A stretch of DNA of 64,000 nt from Deinococcus detaillensis (GTDB taxonomy: Bacteria; Deinococcota; Deinococci; Deinococcales; Deinococcaceae): NCBI RefSeq assembly GCF_007280555.1, contig NZ_VKDB01000005.1, positions 124,001 through 188,000 on the forward strand. Reading direction: 5' to 3'. Positions within the stretch are counted from its first letter, which is position 1, and every line of letters begins with the position of its first letter. Position numbers and translations under genes: made by a program. A model generated the notes under the pieces. The model saw only the letters and a list, made by a program, of their open reading frames with translations, was not told where the DNA came from and ran no database searches. This document shows, in pieces, positions 44,843-54,908 of this stretch.

Positions 44843-45670
44843 TCACTGCCCACCGCCAAACTCGGGATTGTCGTGCTTGAGGGCGGCCAGGGCTGGACGG
44901 GCGGCGGGCAGCAAGGCAAAGCGGCCGCCGTTAAAGGCGTAGGTCAGAAGGTAAGTTCGGCTGGGCGCGGCGCTCAACTTGCCCACACACGGATCGTGCA
45001 CTTTGGTGTCGTCGCGGGGGCGGGTAAAGGTCGCCGATTTGATCCTGACTTCCAGACCAGAGGCACTGCCGGATTTCGCCAGCAACTTCCAGTTCACAAT
45101 CTGCTGAATGCTGCCGGTGGGTGAACAGGCCTGAGAAGTGTCATAGGTGCTGAAAAAATTCTGGGCCAGCACGTCCGGTTTTGCCAGATCCAGCAGCACC
45201 AGATTCTCGACCACGGTGCCCATGCCGCTGTAACTGCCCTGACACAGCAGCAGGTCGCGCCCACCTGCGGCAGCAGCCTTCAGGCACTGATCTGTGCGAA
45301 TCCCCTGAACGTAGCGCAGCAGTTTCCAACTCGTCAGGCTCTGCCAGCGCAGCAGCAGGCTGCCCCCAAAATTGTTGACATGGGGTTCGCAGCCGCCCAT
45401 ATCCATCAAGGCGTCGGTAGCGCGGGGGTCGGTGAAATGGCCGTAGATCACCGTCGCCGGGCTGAAGGTGTCGCCCTGATCGCCCGTGAACGCAGGGCAG
45501 GGCGTGCATTCTCCCGTTCCGGCCCCGCTCTGGCAGACGGAGGCCAGCAACTCGCGGGCCACCTTGGGCGTAATCTTCTGGCTGCCCGCGCCTGCCCCTG
45601 CTCCCACTGAAGCCGCCTGAGAACTCAGCGCAGCCAGCGTCAGCAGCGCCAGCGGAGCGCCCACCCTCAT
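44843..45670 (-). CDS. Exported Cys-containing protein of unknown function (fourth gene of envelope operon)
   Basis: A 275-residue secreted protein: signal peptide ending about LSSQAASVG, then a domain with eight or more cysteines (LLASVCQSG, ECTPCPAF, GGCEPH, DQCLKA, LLLCQGS, QACSPTG, DPCVGKL), suggesting several disulfides. No family recognised. Segments such as TVVENLVLLDLAKPDVL and TYLLTYAFNGGRFALL are beta-like. It starts 10 nt after the stop of the binding-protein gene and ends the operon. Confidence 0.72.
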   Translation of the reverse strand: MRVGAPLALLTLAALSSQAASVGAGAGAGSQKITPKVARELLASVCQSGAGTGECTPCPAFTGDQGDTFSPATVIYGHFTDPRATDALMDMGGCEPHVNNFGGSLLLRWQSLTSWKLLRYVQGIRTDQCLKAAAAGGRDLLLCQGSYSGMGTVVENLVLLDLAKPDVLAQNFFSTYDTSQACSPTGSIQQIVNWKLLAKSGSASGLEVRIKSATFTRPRDDTKVHDPCVGKLSAAPSRTYLLTYAFNGGRFALLPAARPALAALKHDNPEFGGGQ

Positions 45671-45680
45671 GGGCCGGGCC

Positions 45681-46568
45681 TCATTTGTAGTCCGGCCAGC
45701 CCGCAGACTTGAAGGTCACATCGTTCCACTTGGGATGCATCCCCTCATCTTCTTGGAGGCGAGTCAATTTATTTCTGGCGCAGGCCTGATATTTGAGCAG
45801 CTGCGCCCGCTTTTCTGGCGTTTTGAAATCGCGGGTCACCAGCAGGCTCTGCACACTGTATGTATCGACACTGGCTCCAAACTGCGGGTAAATCAGCTTG
45901 GCCTTCTGGTAAAAGTCCTTGATTTTGCTGGGGTCGATATCGAGCGGCAACAAGCTGTACTGCTGGGCGTCGAGCGCTTTGACCCAGTCGGCAGGCTGGC
46001 CCACCGCCGCCAGCACCGCGTCCACCGTGCCCGCCGAGAGGGCCGAGAGCGCCGCTTCACGGGTGGGAAAACTTACCACCTGGAAACTCACCCCCGCTTT
46101 GGCCCGCAGCACATTGGCGGTGACCACGCTGCCGCCCCAAGCGCCCAGCTTTTTTCCGGCAAGCTGGCTGTAACTGGTGACGCCGCTCAAGCGCCCAAAA
46201 AAATTCTTGGTGGGCTTTTTGGCAATCAAGTGAAGTTCTTCTTGATGCAGCGCTAAGAGGGTGCGAATGCCTTTGGCACGCGCGTCGCCGTCGATCTGGT
46301 CGCGGGCCTTGAGCACGTCGAGTTGCACGAAGGCCAGCGAAACTTGGTTGCTCAGCAGCAGATCCACGCTCTCCACGCTGCCGGAAGTCTGCCGCTCGCG
46401 CAGCCACGACGCAGAGGTGCACACATCGCCCAGATTTTTATACATGGTGGCGTAAGTCCCGCCCTTGCTGCCGGTGGCGACATTCAGCACGGTGAGAGGT
46501 TGGGCCGATGGGGTTTGGGCAAAAGCTGCTCCAGTGAGCAGGGCGCACGCAAGCGCGAAACGTTTCAT
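45681..46568 (-). CDS. TAXI-type substrate-binding protein (third gene of envelope operon)
   Basis: A 295-residue exported binding protein: signal peptide MKRFALACALLTGAAFAQ, then LNVATGSKGGTYATMYKNLG, the glycine-rich start typical of TAXI/periplasmic binding protein II domains. VDLLLSNQVSLAFVQLDVL and LGAWGGSVVTANVLRAKAGV follow. TAXI proteins normally serve TRAP transporters, but no TRAP membrane subunit is present here. Its ATG overlaps the stop of the 56-codon gene (ATGA), and it is followed closely by the Cys-rich exported protein. Ligand unknown. Confidence 0.8.
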   Translation of the reverse strand: MKRFALACALLTGAAFAQTPSAQPLTVLNVATGSKGGTYATMYKNLGDVCTSASWLRERQTSGSVESVDLLLSNQVSLAFVQLDVLKARDQIDGDARAKGIRTLLALHQEELHLIAKKPTKNFFGRLSGVTSYSQLAGKKLGAWGGSVVTANVLRAKAGVSFQVVSFPTREAALSALSAGTVDAVLAAVGQPADWVKALDAQQYSLLPLDIDPSKIKDFYQKAKLIYPQFGASVDTYSVQSLLVTRDFKTPEKRAQLLKYQACARNKLTRLQEDEGMHPKWNDVTFKSAGWPDYK

Positions 46569-46735
46569 TTCAGCCCCTTATACGGATCGTTGGTCGCCGG
46601 ACTTGAAGAGTTGGAGGGGCTGGAAGAACCGGAACCGAGCTTGCCGAGCGCTCCGGTCTGGTCGAGGTAGACCAGACCCGCGCACAGCAGCAAGACCACC
46701 AGCAGCACGCCGATCAGTAAGCCGGGGCGCTTCAT
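46565..46735 (-). CDS. 56-residue single-span membrane protein (second gene of envelope operon)
   Basis: An open frame of 56 codons starting MKRPGLLIGVLLVVLLL, a basic N-terminus and one hydrophobic helix to about VYLDQTG, then a short Ser-rich tail (GSGSSSPSNSSS...) ending NDPYKGLK. Its ATG overlaps the stop of the coiled-coil gene (ATGA at 46735-46732), and its stop overlaps the next ATG (46568-46565). This double overlap is strong evidence that it is translated. It may be a membrane-anchored peptide subunit; no family recognised. Confidence 0.82.
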   Translation of the reverse strand: MKRPGLLIGVLLVVLLLCAGLVYLDQTGALGKLGSGSSSPSNSSSPATNDPYKGLK

Positions 46736-47508
46736 TTTCTCTCGTTCCCAACGTTGACGCCCTCCAAGTTGGCCGACAGATCCGGCAGCGCTGTGCCGCC
46801 GATTCGGCGCTGTTGGTTGGCGGCCTGGGTGGTCAGCGCGGCGTCGAGCAGTTCGGCGGTGCGCCCAGAGCGGCGCGAAATTTCAGAAAGGGCCGCCTCG
46901 GTGGTGTGCTGCTCGGTGGGGCTGAGGCGGGCCATTTGCAGCGCTCCAGCCAGATTGCCCCGCGCTTCAGCCAGTCGCATGTCGATCCGGGCCTTTTTGA
47001 TGACCAGATCGAACTCGCGCAGGTCGTCTTGCATGGTCGCGTAATACGTCTGGGCCTGCGAGAAGGCGGCGTTGCTGGCTTCCAGCTCCTGCTGCCAATT
47101 GCTGATGTCGGCTTCGGGCAACTGGCCCCGGCTCTCGTCGATGACCCGCTTGAAATCATTTAAGTATCCGCGTGCGTTGGCGAGTTGCTGGCCTTTTTGG
47201 GTAATCAATTTTTCCATGTCGCCGCGTTTGGCAATCAACGTTTCGATGGGCAGGGCGCGGGCCACCGTCTCCTCGACCTTGCTGCGCCCAGCCCGCAGGC
47301 CCAGCATGATGGCCGGCCACAGCACCACAAAGGCCACGATGGCGATGACAAAGGCCGCGATGGTGACGGTGGTCAGCGCCACGTTGAACAAGGCGACGGC
47401 CGCGCCCGCGATGGCCGCCAGCACCAGCACGCCGATGACGGTGGTGACGACGATATTCGGGCCTGATCTGACGGTCTGTATGGTTTGGGTGCCGGGTTTT
47501 TCGATCAT
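46732..47508 (-). CDS. Membrane-anchored coiled-coil protein (first gene of envelope operon)
   Basis: A 258-residue protein: two adjacent N-terminal membrane helices (about residues 19-42 and 46-68), then roughly 150 residues of Gln/Glu/Ala-rich coiled coil (KLITQKGQQLANARGYL, NWQQELEASNAAFSQA, DLREFDLVIKKARIDMRL). The coiled coil recalls PspA/phage-shock proteins in pattern, but the membrane anchors and absence of PspA motifs make it a separate type. GGAGG lies 7 nt before the ATG at 47508. It leads the four-gene operon ending at 44843. Confidence 0.75.
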   Translation of the reverse strand: MIEKPGTQTIQTVRSGPNIVVTTVIGVLVLAAIAGAAVALFNVALTTVTIAAFVIAIVAFVVLWPAIMLGLRAGRSKVEETVARALPIETLIAKRGDMEKLITQKGQQLANARGYLNDFKRVIDESRGQLPEADISNWQQELEASNAAFSQAQTYYATMQDDLREFDLVIKKARIDMRLAEARGNLAGALQMARLSPTEQHTTEAALSEISRRSGRTAELLDAALTTQAANQQRRIGGTALPDLSANLEGVNVGNERK

Positions 47509-47629
47509 GGGTCTGCCTCCAGAGGGTAGGCCTTGTAAGGGATAGCCCACAAAGTTTCATCCCAGAATACGCGTTTGGACGGCCCGGCGTTCCGAACCGC
47601 GAGCGGCTGACCCCGGTAACCGGAAACCC

Positions 47630-47660
47630 AAAAAACGCCCCCTCCAGCAGAGAGAGCGCT
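47630..47660 (-). terminator. Intrinsic terminator after msrA
   Basis: On the minus strand CGCTCTC pairs with GGGGGCG (with G-U pairs) followed by six T residues. Confidence 0.6.
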
Positions 47661-47675
47661 CAAGCCACTTGAAAC

Positions 47676-48245
47676 TCAGACGTTCAGATAATGCGAGTAG
47701 CTCTTGCGCATCTTGATAACTTTGGGCGTGATGACTGCCATGCAGTACGGCTGGGTGGGGTTGTTGGCAAAGTAGCTCTGGTGGTAGTCCTCGGCCACGT
47801 AGAACTGGGAAGCCGGCTCTAGGGTAGTCACAATCGGCTGATCGTAGACGTGCTGGGCGCTCAGATCATCGATAAACGCCTGAACTTCAGCCTTTTCGGC
47901 GTCGGTCTGGTAAAACACGGCGGAGCGGTACTGGGTACCGACATCGTGGCCCTGGCGGTTGAGCTGGGTGGGGTCGTGGGTGGCGAAGAAGATGCCCAGC
48001 ACGTCGCGGTAGGGGATGACGCTGGGATCAAAGGTCAGGCGCACGGCCTCGGCGTGACCAGTTCTGCCGGAGCAGACCTGGTTGTAGCTGGGGTTGGCAA
48101 CGGAGCCGCCGATGTAGCCGCTCTCGACTTTCGCCATGCCCTTGACGTTGTCGAACACCGCCTCGGTGCACCAAAAGCAGCCGCTGGCGAGAATGGCGGT
48201 TTGCAGGCTTGCAGACGAATCTGGGTTCAGGGTCGAATCGGTCAT
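47676..48245 (-). CDS. msrA: Peptide methionine (S)-S-oxide reductase
   Basis: MsrA repairs the S form of oxidised methionine, free or in proteins, using thioredoxin. The 189 residues hold the catalytic [10 protein letters not shown] (Cys about residue 23), [22 protein letters not shown], and [12 protein letters not shown] in the usual order. No MsrB domain is fused and none is nearby. CAAACT, a near match to the leaderless -10, ends 6 nt before ATG. In a species known for protein protection against oxidation this fits, but it is a universal gene. Confidence 0.96.
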   Translation of the reverse strand: MTDSTLNPDSSASLQTAILASGCFWCTEAVFDNVKGMAKVESGYIGGSVANPSYNQVCSGRTGHAEAVRLTFDPSVIPYRDVLGIFFATHDPTQLNRQGHDVGTQYRSAVFYQTDAEKAEVQAFIDDLSAQHVYDQPIVTTLEPASQFYVAEDYHQSYFANNPTQPYCMAVITPKVIKMRKSYSHYLNV

Positions 48246-48362
48246 GCTCTCAGTTTGCCGCGTGGGAGCATCTCAGATGGCGCGAGTCGGCACGTTTGGC
48301 TGGGCTTAACCCTGCTCCAGGTTTTCCCTCAAGCGGCCCCCAACGGCGCTAGGCTGGCGGAC

Positions 48363-49553
48363 GTGACTGCTCCTGCTCCCCGCCTGACCCGTGCCACCAT
48401 CACCTTATTCTCCGTTTCGGTGGGCCTGATCGTGGCCAATTTGTACTACGCCCAGCCGCTGTTGCCGCAGATCGCCGCCGACTTTAAGGTGGATGTGGGC
48501 AGCGCCGCCCGCCTGGTCACCTGGATTCAGCTCGGCTACGTCATGGGGATGGTGTTGGTGGTGCCGCTGGGCGACGTGGTGGACCGCCGCAAGCTGACGC
48601 TCGGTTTGGTGGCGCTCAGCGTCGTGGTCCTGCTGGCGGTGGCGGCAGCCCCAGCGTTCTGGCTGTTTGCGCTGGCCTCGGTGCTGCTGGGCCTGACCAC
48701 CGTGGGAGCGCAGGTTTTGGTGCCGTTCGCGGCCAGCCTCGCGGACGACGCCAACCGGGGCAAGGTGGTGGGCACGGTCATGAGCGGCTTGCTGCTGGGC
48801 ATTTTGCTGGCCCGCACCGTCTCGGGGGTGCTGGCCTCGCTGCTGGGCTGGCGGCTGGTGTTCGTGGTGGCGGCGGCCGCACTGGCGCTGCTCTGGGCGC
48901 TGCTGCGGCGCGGCCTGCCCAGTCTCGCTCCAGCCAACCGCCTGCCTTACCGCACGCTGCTGGCCTCGGTGCTTGAGCTGGTCATCAGCGAACCCATGCT
49001 GCGCCGCCGTTCGCTTTACGGCCTGCTGGCCTTCGCCGCCTTCAGCGTGTTCTGGACAAGCCTCTCCTTTTTGCTGGCCGGGCCGCCGTACTTTTACAAC
49101 GAAGCTTTGGTGGGCCTGTTCGGTTTGGTGGGCGCGGTGGGAGCGCTGGCCGCTTCGTGGGCAGGCCGTCAGGCCGACGCGGGGCGCAGCCACTGGATTT
49201 CGGGCGTGATGGCCGCTTTGATTGCCGCCTCGTTCGGGCTGATCTGGTGGGGCCAGACCTCGCTGGCCGCGCTGATCGCAGGAGCGCTGCTGATGGACTT
49301 GGGCGTGCAGGCGCTTCATATCACCAACCAGTCCGAGATCTACCGCCTGCGCCCTGAGGCCAGAAGCCGCCTGACCACCGTTTATTTGAGCAGTTACTTC
49401 GCGGGCGGGGTGCTGGGGTCGGCGCTCTCCAGTGTGGCTTACGTGCGTTACGGCTGGGCGGGGGTGTCGGTGCTGGGCGTCCTCTTTGGGCTGGCCATTT
49501 TGGCGGTGTGGGCGCTAGAAAAACCGCTTCAAGCTGCGCCCAACAAGCTTTAG
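48363..49553 (+). CDS. MFS family transporter
   Basis: A 396-residue, twelve-helix major facilitator. The loop 2-3 motif is VVPLGDVVDRRKLTLG, and the first half opens VGLIVANLYYAQPLLPQIAADF, characteristic of the YnfM/YgaY-like sugar or drug exporter group. Substrate unknown. The GTG at 48363 has TAGGCT (48350-48355) ending 7 nt before it, replacing a much earlier in-frame start that would overlap msrA on the other strand. Confidence 0.88.
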   Translation: MTAPAPRLTRATITLFSVSVGLIVANLYYAQPLLPQIAADFKVDVGSAARLVTWIQLGYVMGMVLVVPLGDVVDRRKLTLGLVALSVVVLLAVAAAPAFWLFALASVLLGLTTVGAQVLVPFAASLADDANRGKVVGTVMSGLLLGILLARTVSGVLASLLGWRLVFVVAAAALALLWALLRRGLPSLAPANRLPYRTLLASVLELVISEPMLRRRSLYGLLAFAAFSVFWTSLSFLLAGPPYFYNEALVGLFGLVGAVGALAASWAGRQADAGRSHWISGVMAALIAASFGLIWWGQTSLAALIAGALLMDLGVQALHITNQSEIYRLRPEARSRLTTVYLSSYFAGGVLGSALSSVAYVRYGWAGVSVLGVLFGLAILAVWALEKPLQAAPNKL

Positions 49554-49660
49554 TTATCCATCTTCAGGCTCACGCACTGCTGCTCGGTTCTGTTTCCAAT
49601 CCTAAGCAGAAATGATGACCAGATGAAACCCTGACAACATTTATGTTTTATGATGTGGTG

Positions 49661-51394
<1,734 letters not shown>

Positions 51395-51420
51395 GGCTAA
51401 AGCCCACCCGACTTCTTTTC

Positions 51421-51459
51421 AGCCGGAACACTCGGACTTACCGCCGTGTTCCGGCTTTG
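51421..51459 (+). terminator. Intrinsic terminator after the 5'-nucleotidase gene
   Basis: Perfect 11-bp stem AGCCGGAACAC (51421-51431) / GTGTTCCGGCT (51446-51456), then a short T-rich stretch. Confidence 0.75.
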
Positions 51460-51534
51460 CTGTATCCCCCCTGCCTAAGCCCACCTTCATCCAACTCTGG
51501 CTTTTTTATTGCCCCGCCGTTATCTACTTCACGA

Positions 51535-52293
51535 ATGGACATCTTGAATATGCTCGGCCTCGGCCAAAACCAAACCGCTCAGCTCGGTCAGCAGCTCGGC
51601 GTGGCCCCAGACCAAATGAACTCGGCGCTCGAAGCCGCCGTGCCGCTGCTCATTAGTCAAATGGGCCACAATGCCCAAGACCCGCAGGGCGCGGCCTCGC
51701 TTTCGCAGGCGCTCTACCAGCACGACGGCAGCGCCATCGATAACCTTCAGCAGGGCAGCTTACCCAACTTGGACGACGGCCAAGCCATTACCCGCCACGT
51801 GTTCGGCGGTAACCAGAACTCGGCCGTCAACGCGGTGAGCCAGCGGGCCGGAATCAGCCCGCAGCTCGCCATTCAGATTATTTCTATGGCCGCGCCGCTG
51901 GTGCTGGGCTACCTCAGCCGCAACCGGGGCGCGGGCGGCGGCGGCGGTATGGATGGTGGCATGGGCGGCAATCTGGGCGGTCTGGGCAGCATTCTCGGCA
52001 GTGTGCTGGGCGGCGGCGCGGCGGGAGGTCTCGGCAGCATCTTAGGAAGCGTCTTGGGCGGCGGCTCACAGCAGCAGCAGCCCCAGTATCAGCAACCCCA
52101 GCAAAGCTCTGGCGGCTTGGGCGACCTCGGCGGAATGCTCGGCAGCATTTTCGGCGGCGGACAGCAAAGCGGCCAGCCTCAGAGCAACCAAATGGGCGGC
52201 GGCGTGGGCCTGGAGCCTGTTGGGCAGCAAGCGCAACAGAGCAGCAATCCACTGGAAGACTTGATCGGGATGTTTGGCGGCAACCGGCGCTGA
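51535..52293 (+). CDS. DUF937 domain protein with Gly/Gln-rich repeats
   Basis: A 252-residue soluble protein. Residues about 1-130 match DUF937 (MNSALEAAVPLLISQM, LQQGSLPNLDDGQAITRHVFGG, AVNAVSQRAGISPQLAIQIISMAAPLVLGYL in parts). The rest is low-complexity: a tandem repeat of GGLGSILGSVLGGG, then Gln/Pro-rich sequence, then LGGMLGSIFGGG. The repeats may drive self-association. Function unknown. No clear RBS or leaderless -10 is seen at this ATG. Confidence 0.82.
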   Translation: MDILNMLGLGQNQTAQLGQQLGVAPDQMNSALEAAVPLLISQMGHNAQDPQGAASLSQALYQHDGSAIDNLQQGSLPNLDDGQAITRHVFGGNQNSAVNAVSQRAGISPQLAIQIISMAAPLVLGYLSRNRGAGGGGGMDGGMGGNLGGLGSILGSVLGGGAAGGLGSILGSVLGGGSQQQQPQYQQPQQSSGGLGDLGGMLGSIFGGGQQSGQPQSNQMGGGVGLEPVGQQAQQSSNPLEDLIGMFGGNRR

Positions 52294-52369
52294 GGGTAGC
52301 GCAGCAGCTTGCCAAACGAGCTTAAAGTGATGGTAAGCTTTGGCGCATCTCCTATCACCTTGCTGGGCC

Positions 52370-52375
52370 TAGAAT
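52370..52375 (+). promoter_or_regulatory. Leaderless -10 element of the 32-codon gene
   Basis: TAGAAT ending 6 nt before ATG 52382, exactly as at the known genes here. It supports independent expression of the small gene. Confidence 0.6.
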
Positions 52376-52381
52376 CTTGGT

Positions 52382-52480
52382 ATGGGCCTCAAGGAATTCA
52401 TTGAATGGTTGCGTGAAACGTTGCGTAATCCGGGCGGTCAGCCGCAGCCGGTTCCGGTGCCCGTTCGCGTCAAGCGCTAA
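52382..52480 (+). CDS. 32-residue microprotein gene upstream of relA/spoT
   Basis: Complete open frame of 32 codons ending TAA at 52480. The product is an amphipathic helix MGLKEFIEWLRETLRN followed by a Pro-rich, basic tail (PGGQPQPVPVPVRVKR). It has its own TAGAAT at -6 and its own terminator (52506-52543), so it forms a monocistronic unit of about 160 bp. That promoter-gene-terminator arrangement is the main evidence. Function unknown; a membrane-surface or regulatory peptide is possible. Confidence 0.68.
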   Translation: MGLKEFIEWLRETLRNPGGQPQPVPVPVRVKR

Positions 52481-52505
52481 CAATCTCTTCTCCTCAACTT
52501 ATCCC

Positions 52506-52543
52506 CGCTCCCTCTTGGCGTTTTGCCGGTGGGGAGCGTTTTT
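52506..52543 (+). terminator. Intrinsic terminator after the 32-codon gene
   Basis: CGCTCCC (52506-52512) pairs with GGGAGCG (52532-52538), then five T residues. Confidence 0.75.
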
Positions 52544-52606
52544 GCTGACTCACCGCTCAGACACACATGACAGACATCTGCCGCCGCAATTCGCTATCTT
52601 GGCGGG

Positions 52607-54841
52607 GTGCATGGCATGGAACTCCTCCGCCCGCTGATTGCGGAGCGCCCGCCGGAAGAACGGGACAAAATTGAAGCCGCTTACGAATTCGCCCGTGAAG
52701 CCCACGAAGGCGTGGCCCGCAAGAGCGGCGAGCCTTATATCACCCACCCGGTGGCGGTCGCCAAAATTCTGGCCGAGTTGGGGATGGACACCGATGCCAT
52801 CTCGGCGGGCCTACTCCACGACACGGTAGAAGACGTGGAGCGCGTGACCTTTGCCGTGATCGAAGCGCAGTTCGGGCCGGATGTCCGCAAGATCGTGGAG
52901 GGCGAAACCAAAGTCAGCAAACTGACCAAGCTCAGCGCCAACCTCCACGACCAGCAATCCGAAAACCTGCGCCAGATGCTGATCGCCATGACCGGCGACG
53001 TCCGCATCATCATCGTCAAATTGGCCGACCGCCTGCACAACATGCGGACACTGGCCAGCATGAAGCCGGAAAAGCAGCAGCGCATCGCCCGCGAAACCAT
53101 CGAAATTTTCGCGCCGCTGGCCCACCGACTCGGCATCGGGCAAATCAAGTGGGAACTGGAGGACCTCAGTTTTAAGTACCTCGATCCACAGGCCTACAGC
53201 TACCTGGAGACCCGCCTGAGAACCCGCCAAGAAGAGCGCGAGGCCCAGATCACGCAGGCCATCGAGCAGCTCCGCGCCGAACTCGCCGACGATATCGAGC
53301 TCTCGGAGTGGGTGCAAGCCGAAGACATCTCCGGGCGCAGCAAGCACCTCTGGAGCATTCACCAGAAAATGCAAAAGGAAGGCAAGGCCTTAGAGCAGAT
53401 TTTTGATTTGCTGGCCATCCGCCTCATCCTGACGCCCAAGCCGGTCAACGCCCCCGAGAGCCGCCAAAAAGAACGCGCCGAGGAAGCCCGTGAAAAGCGG
53501 GTGTGCTACCACTCGCTGGGCATCGTGCACAGCATGTGGTCGCCGATCCCCGGCCGCTTCAAGGATTACATTGCCGTGCCCAAACCCAACGGCTACCAAA
53601 GCCTGCACACCACCGTGATCAGCCAGGGCGGCCAGCCGATTGAAGTGCAGATCCGCTCGAAACGGATGCACATGGTGGCCGAGTTCGGGATCGCCGCCCA
53701 CTGGATGTACAAGCAGGGCTCGGCGCTGGCCCAGAAAGAGCGCGACGACTGGTTATTGCAAATGCGCGACTTGCAGCGCGATTTCTCCGACGCTGCCGAC
53801 TTTGTGGACGCCGTCAAAAACGACATTCTGGGCGGGCGGGTCTTCGTATTCACGCCGAGGGGCGACACGGTCAGCTTGCCGCAGGGCGCGACACCGGTGG
53901 ACTTTGCCTACCACATTCACAGCCGCATCGGCGACACCACCATCGGCTCGCGGGTCAACGGCTCGATTGTTTCGCTGAGTCACAAGCTCAAAAACGGCGA
54001 CATGGTGGAGATCGTCACCAACAAAAACAGCACCCCCAGCCGCGACTGGCTCAACTTTGCCACCACCCGCAGCGCCCGCAGCAAAATCCGCCACCACTTC
54101 CGCATTCTGGAGCGCAGCGAGGCCCTGCAAAACGGCCACGACCTGCTCGAAAAGCATCTGCGAAAGCGCCAACTGCCGGTGCGCCAACTGATGAGAACCA
54201 AGATTCTCGAAGATGTCAGCTTCAAGCTGGCCGGGTCGCGCAACCCCGACGATCTGTATCTGGCCATCCATGCCGGAAAGCTGACGCCCGGAGCGGTGGC
54301 CCGCGCCCTCGCCCCGCAACTCGAGCAGGAGCAGCGCCCCCTCCGCGCCCCCGTGCCGCGTCCAGTGGAGCCGGGAGGCGTGTACGTGGAGGGCTTTTCC
54401 ACCGTCACCAAGCTGGCCAACTGCTGCACCCCGATTCGCGGCGATCAGATCATGGGCTACTTGACGCGGGGGCGCGGCGTCACGGTCCACCGGATCGATT
54501 GCCCCAACATGGTGCGGCTGCTCAAGTTCGAGCCGGAGCGCTGCGTGGCGGCTTCGTGGAATCCGGGGACGCGCGGCAACGCCATCGTGGATGTGGACGT
54601 GGTCGCCGCCGACCGCAGCGGCCTGCTGAGCGACGTGCTGAGCTTGCTGGTGAGCCTCAAGCACAGCCCGATGAAAGTCAGTGCTGGGGTGGGCGCAGAC
54701 AGCGTGGCCCATATTGCGCTGCGGCTGGCGGTGGAAAATCAGGCCGAGTTGGTGTCGCTGGCCAACCAACTGCGCCAGATTGACAGCGTCACCGACGTGC
54801 TGCGGGTAGGCAAAGGCAATAAAAGCGTGCCGCAGAACTGA
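52607..54841 (+). CDS. relA/spoT: Bifunctional (p)ppGpp synthetase/hydrolase, RelA/SpoT homologue
   Basis: A 744-residue Rsh protein that makes and degrades the stringent-response alarmone. The HD hydrolase domain is intact (ITHPVAVAKIL, LLHDTVEDVE, LADRLHNMRTL), the synthetase domain has SGRSKHLWSIHQKM, IFDLLAIRLIL and PNGYQSLHTTVI with the expected acidic and Tyr residues, then TGS (VFVFTPRGDTVSLPQGATPVDFAYHIHS in parts) and a C-terminal ACT. GTG start with TATCTT (52595-52600) ending 6 nt before; the alternative ATG three codons on is less supported. Confidence 0.97.
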   Translation: MHGMELLRPLIAERPPEERDKIEAAYEFAREAHEGVARKSGEPYITHPVAVAKILAELGMDTDAISAGLLHDTVEDVERVTFAVIEAQFGPDVRKIVEGETKVSKLTKLSANLHDQQSENLRQMLIAMTGDVRIIIVKLADRLHNMRTLASMKPEKQQRIARETIEIFAPLAHRLGIGQIKWELEDLSFKYLDPQAYSYLETRLRTRQEEREAQITQAIEQLRAELADDIELSEWVQAEDISGRSKHLWSIHQKMQKEGKALEQIFDLLAIRLILTPKPVNAPESRQKERAEEAREKRVCYHSLGIVHSMWSPIPGRFKDYIAVPKPNGYQSLHTTVISQGGQPIEVQIRSKRMHMVAEFGIAAHWMYKQGSALAQKERDDWLLQMRDLQRDFSDAADFVDAVKNDILGGRVFVFTPRGDTVSLPQGATPVDFAYHIHSRIGDTTIGSRVNGSIVSLSHKLKNGDMVEIVTNKNSTPSRDWLNFATTRSARSKIRHHFRILERSEALQNGHDLLEKHLRKRQLPVRQLMRTKILEDVSFKLAGSRNPDDLYLAIHAGKLTPGAVARALAPQLEQEQRPLRAPVPRPVEPGGVYVEGFSTVTKLANCCTPIRGDQIMGYLTRGRGVTVHRIDCPNMVRLLKFEPERCVAASWNPGTRGNAIVDVDVVAADRSGLLSDVLSLLVSLKHSPMKVSAGVGADSVAHIALRLAVENQAELVSLANQLRQIDSVTDVLRVGKGNKSVPQN

Positions 54842-54908
54842 GGCGTAAGCGGAGCGACACCGTCAGCCCGGTCAACCTTTGAGCCGCCCAGCCGCTAAGC
54901 TAAGGGCA

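Noticed and set aside
47850..48362. 171-codon N-terminal extension of the MFS transporter
   Set aside because: Antisense to msrA and hydrophilic; TAGGCT-N7-GTG at 48363 marks the real start.
49641..49657. RDRM-like palindrome (TTATGT...) before the 5'-nucleotidase gene
   Set aside because: Only the left half fits; the right half lacks ACATAA. The sequence is better explained by the leaderless -10 TATGAT.
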